A DNA stretch of 64,000 bases from NCBI RefSeq assembly GCF_039543525.1, contig NZ_BAABJX010000020.1, positions 1-64,000 of the forward strand, read 5' to 3'. The translations under genes were made by a program, and so were the position numbers. The notes beneath the pieces were generated by a model. That model searched no databases, had not been told where the DNA came from, and was given only the letters and a program-made list of their open reading frames with translations. Below, piece after piece: positions 62,759-64,000 of this stretch (position 1 is the stretch's first letter; each line of letters opens with the position of its first letter). This DNA is from Algivirga pacifica. GTDB taxonomy: Bacteria; Bacteroidota; Bacteroidia; Cytophagales; Flammeovirgaceae.

Positions 62759-63865
62759 ATGAAACAGGTATATCCGTTATTATTCCTCCTATTTTACTTT
62801 ATCACATTTTCTACAACTACCGTGGCACAAACGCTAACGGAAGGAAATTGGTATGCAACTGCTCAACTGTCACAAGAACCCGTCAATGTAACTAAAGAGT
62901 TATACCCTACGGGATCGATGGAATCAGGAGACAGTACGCTTACTTTATATGGAGAAAGCAGCATCGATTTCAAGATCTACTTTATCAACGGTGATCAGTA
63001 CGATCCTGTTTTTAACCCTAACCCCACTGGTATTATTCTCAACAATCAAGAATTCCAATTTTATTGTGGGATGGAAATGTCTCTAAGACAAAACTATAGT
63101 AACGTTCTTCAGGCTAATGAATTTTCCTTTCTTGGAAAGAACTACCTTGTCCTTATCTCTTTCCGAGAAGATTGTTTAGGCGATAACTGCCGTTATAGAT
63201 GCTATAATTTATTCGACATTACCAACCCCAAACGAATCGTCCAAACTTCTTTCTCCAGTATCTTTGAAGGAGTAGAATCTTTTGGAGAGTTTAACAATGA
63301 TGGTCAACTGGATTTTGTACGTTTTGCTCCTAAAGCTCCTGAGGGAGGTACAGCAGCCGATGCAGATACCCATTACCTTATCACTTGTTACAATGTAGGT
63401 AATGGAACTCCTAAGCAACTTTCTGATCAAGGAAACTCTTATTACCTATTTGCAGAAGGAGATGAAGGAGCCAATCAATTTCAAATCCTTAAGGCTTATT
63501 GGTTCTTTGATGTAAAAGGACAGAACAACCAGTCCATCGAGAAGACAACTTATTTCACAAAGTATATTTCTTTTGACCCTTACCATACTTACCTCTATAA
63601 TCCCGAGGGAGTTCGTATAGAAAAGAATCAATACTCTGTACATGTAGAGGATTTTGGAGATCTAGAAGCCGCCCTTACTTTTTGTAATATGATGATGGAA
63701 TACTTTGATGATGTATATATCATGATTGACCAATACACTGGAAATATTTCCTATCAGGTATATATTGGCAATTTCACTCATAGACAAAAAGCAGAGGACT
63801 ATCAGCGAAAGCTTTTGACCTTTGGTATGCGAGGAAATGTTTCTCACTTTAGAAAGAATAATTAA
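62759..63865 (+). CDS. Hypothetical exported protein with SPOR-like C-terminus
   Basis: A 368-residue protein with a signal peptide (1-23). The middle (about 25-285) is beta-rich with Asn/Gly turns and several cysteines (FREDCLGDNCRYRCYN near 139-154), which may form disulfides. The C-terminus (about 290-365) fits a SPOR-type fold: YSVHVEDFGDLEAAL opens and YQVYIGNFTHRQKAEDYQRK follows, as in peptidoglycan-binding sporulation-related repeats. A role at the cell wall is possible but inferred. Confidence 0.7.
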   Translation: MKQVYPLLFLLFYFITFSTTTVAQTLTEGNWYATAQLSQEPVNVTKELYPTGSMESGDSTLTLYGESSIDFKIYFINGDQYDPVFNPNPTGIILNNQEFQFYCGMEMSLRQNYSNVLQANEFSFLGKNYLVLISFREDCLGDNCRYRCYNLFDITNPKRIVQTSFSSIFEGVESFGEFNNDGQLDFVRFAPKAPEGGTAADADTHYLITCYNVGNGTPKQLSDQGNSYYLFAEGDEGANQFQILKAYWFFDVKGQNNQSIEKTTYFTKYISFDPYHTYLYNPEGVRIEKNQYSVHVEDFGDLEAALTFCNMMMEYFDDVYIMIDQYTGNISYQVYIGNFTHRQKAEDYQRKLLTFGMRGNVSHFRKNN

Positions 63866-63875
63866 ATACCTTTTT

Positions 63876-63930
63876 GTTTATCGGTTATTACTTATCGTTT
63901 ACAATCAGTAAGAAGTGATAATCGATAAAC
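63876..63930. repeat. Decayed TTATCGG-type inverted repeat
   Basis: GTTTATCGGTTATTACTT (63876-63893) is near-complementary to the right arm ending GATAATCGATAAAC (63917-63930). It resembles an old, folded version of the TTATCGG arrays at 50.9 and 52.7 kb. Confidence 0.75.
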
Positions 63931-64000
63931 AAAAATATCTGTTTCATTCACAGACATCCAATATAGAATAATGAGATGCTGTGATATTTTTTTCTTTTAT

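Noticed and set aside
1..64000. tRNA, rRNA, transposase, integrase or prophage genes
   Set aside because: I scanned for conserved tRNA arms, rRNA segments and transposase-like motifs and found none; a covariance-model search would be decisive for tRNAs.

Overview
The window is chromosomal DNA of a Bacteroidota bacterium, most likely a marine or gliding member of the Cytophagales. The evidence is a secreted subtilisin with a type IX secretion (Por) sorting tail, a TonB-dependent receptor/lipoprotein pair, many Bacteroidota-type lipoproteins, DUF2911, DUF1599 and DoxX/MauE-type proteins, the folP-dacA neighbourhood, and TAnnTTTG promoter boxes in front of RNA and protein genes. The species cannot be named from sequence alone. 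I saw no rRNA, tRNA, CRISPR array, transposase or phage gene.

Layout. 0-7 kb: lipoprotein/outer-membrane operon behind a heptanucleotide array, an MDR oxidoreductase, a small lipoprotein and the type IX-secreted protease. 7-11 kb: topoisomerase IB, small hypothetical genes and a DUF2911 protein. 11-16 kb: operon of PIG-L deacetylase, a 51-residue membrane protein and a sodium:solute symporter. 16-27 kb: GIN-domain lipoprotein with an overlapping acetyltransferase, lumazine synthase, RND-type exporter, sterol-desaturase-like enzyme, lysA and methylmalonyl-CoA mutase. 27-36 kb: a giant DUF4132 protein, a small protein with a MoaD/ubiquitin-like Gly-Gly tail, and a beta-helix-like lipoprotein with its TonB receptor. 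36-46 kb: a fused alpha-oxoamine synthase/acyltransferase, a vWA lipoprotein and the histidine utilisation operon hutH-hutU-hutI with a MarR regulator. A shared palindromic operator lies before both marR and hutH. 46-54 kb: apaG, the c-di-AMP synthase gene dacA, folP, DUF1599, DoxX-like, an orphan oligopeptide-type permease, aroK, DUF445 and maf. 54-64 kb: an Lrp regulator, a candidate small RNA with a micro-ORF, a histidine kinase, ftsE, fructose-6-phosphate aldolase, the SRP RNA gene ffs, trhA, an IMPDH/GMP reductase, an Ig-repeat protein and a SPOR-like protein.

The most unusual trait is the intergenic DNA. It is built from tandem heptanucleotides (perfect arrays of TTTCTCC, GTGAGCA and TTATCGG, and many decayed tracts that keep the 7-base period) and from hairpin modules. 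Both recur in several copies and orientations, often fill the space exactly from stop codon to start codon, and in places supply the last codons of genes. Two arrays precede surface-protein operons and one precedes an ABC permease, so they could be phase-variable.

The best candidates for something new are: (1) the Gly-Gly-tailed small protein beside the DUF4132 giant; (2) the heptanucleotide/hairpin repeat economy; (3) the roughly 145-nt structured RNA with a Shine-Dalgarno-led 20-codon ORF at 55.2 kb; (4) the PLP-synthase/acyltransferase fusion, which could make an N-acylated sphingoid- or sulfonolipid-like product.
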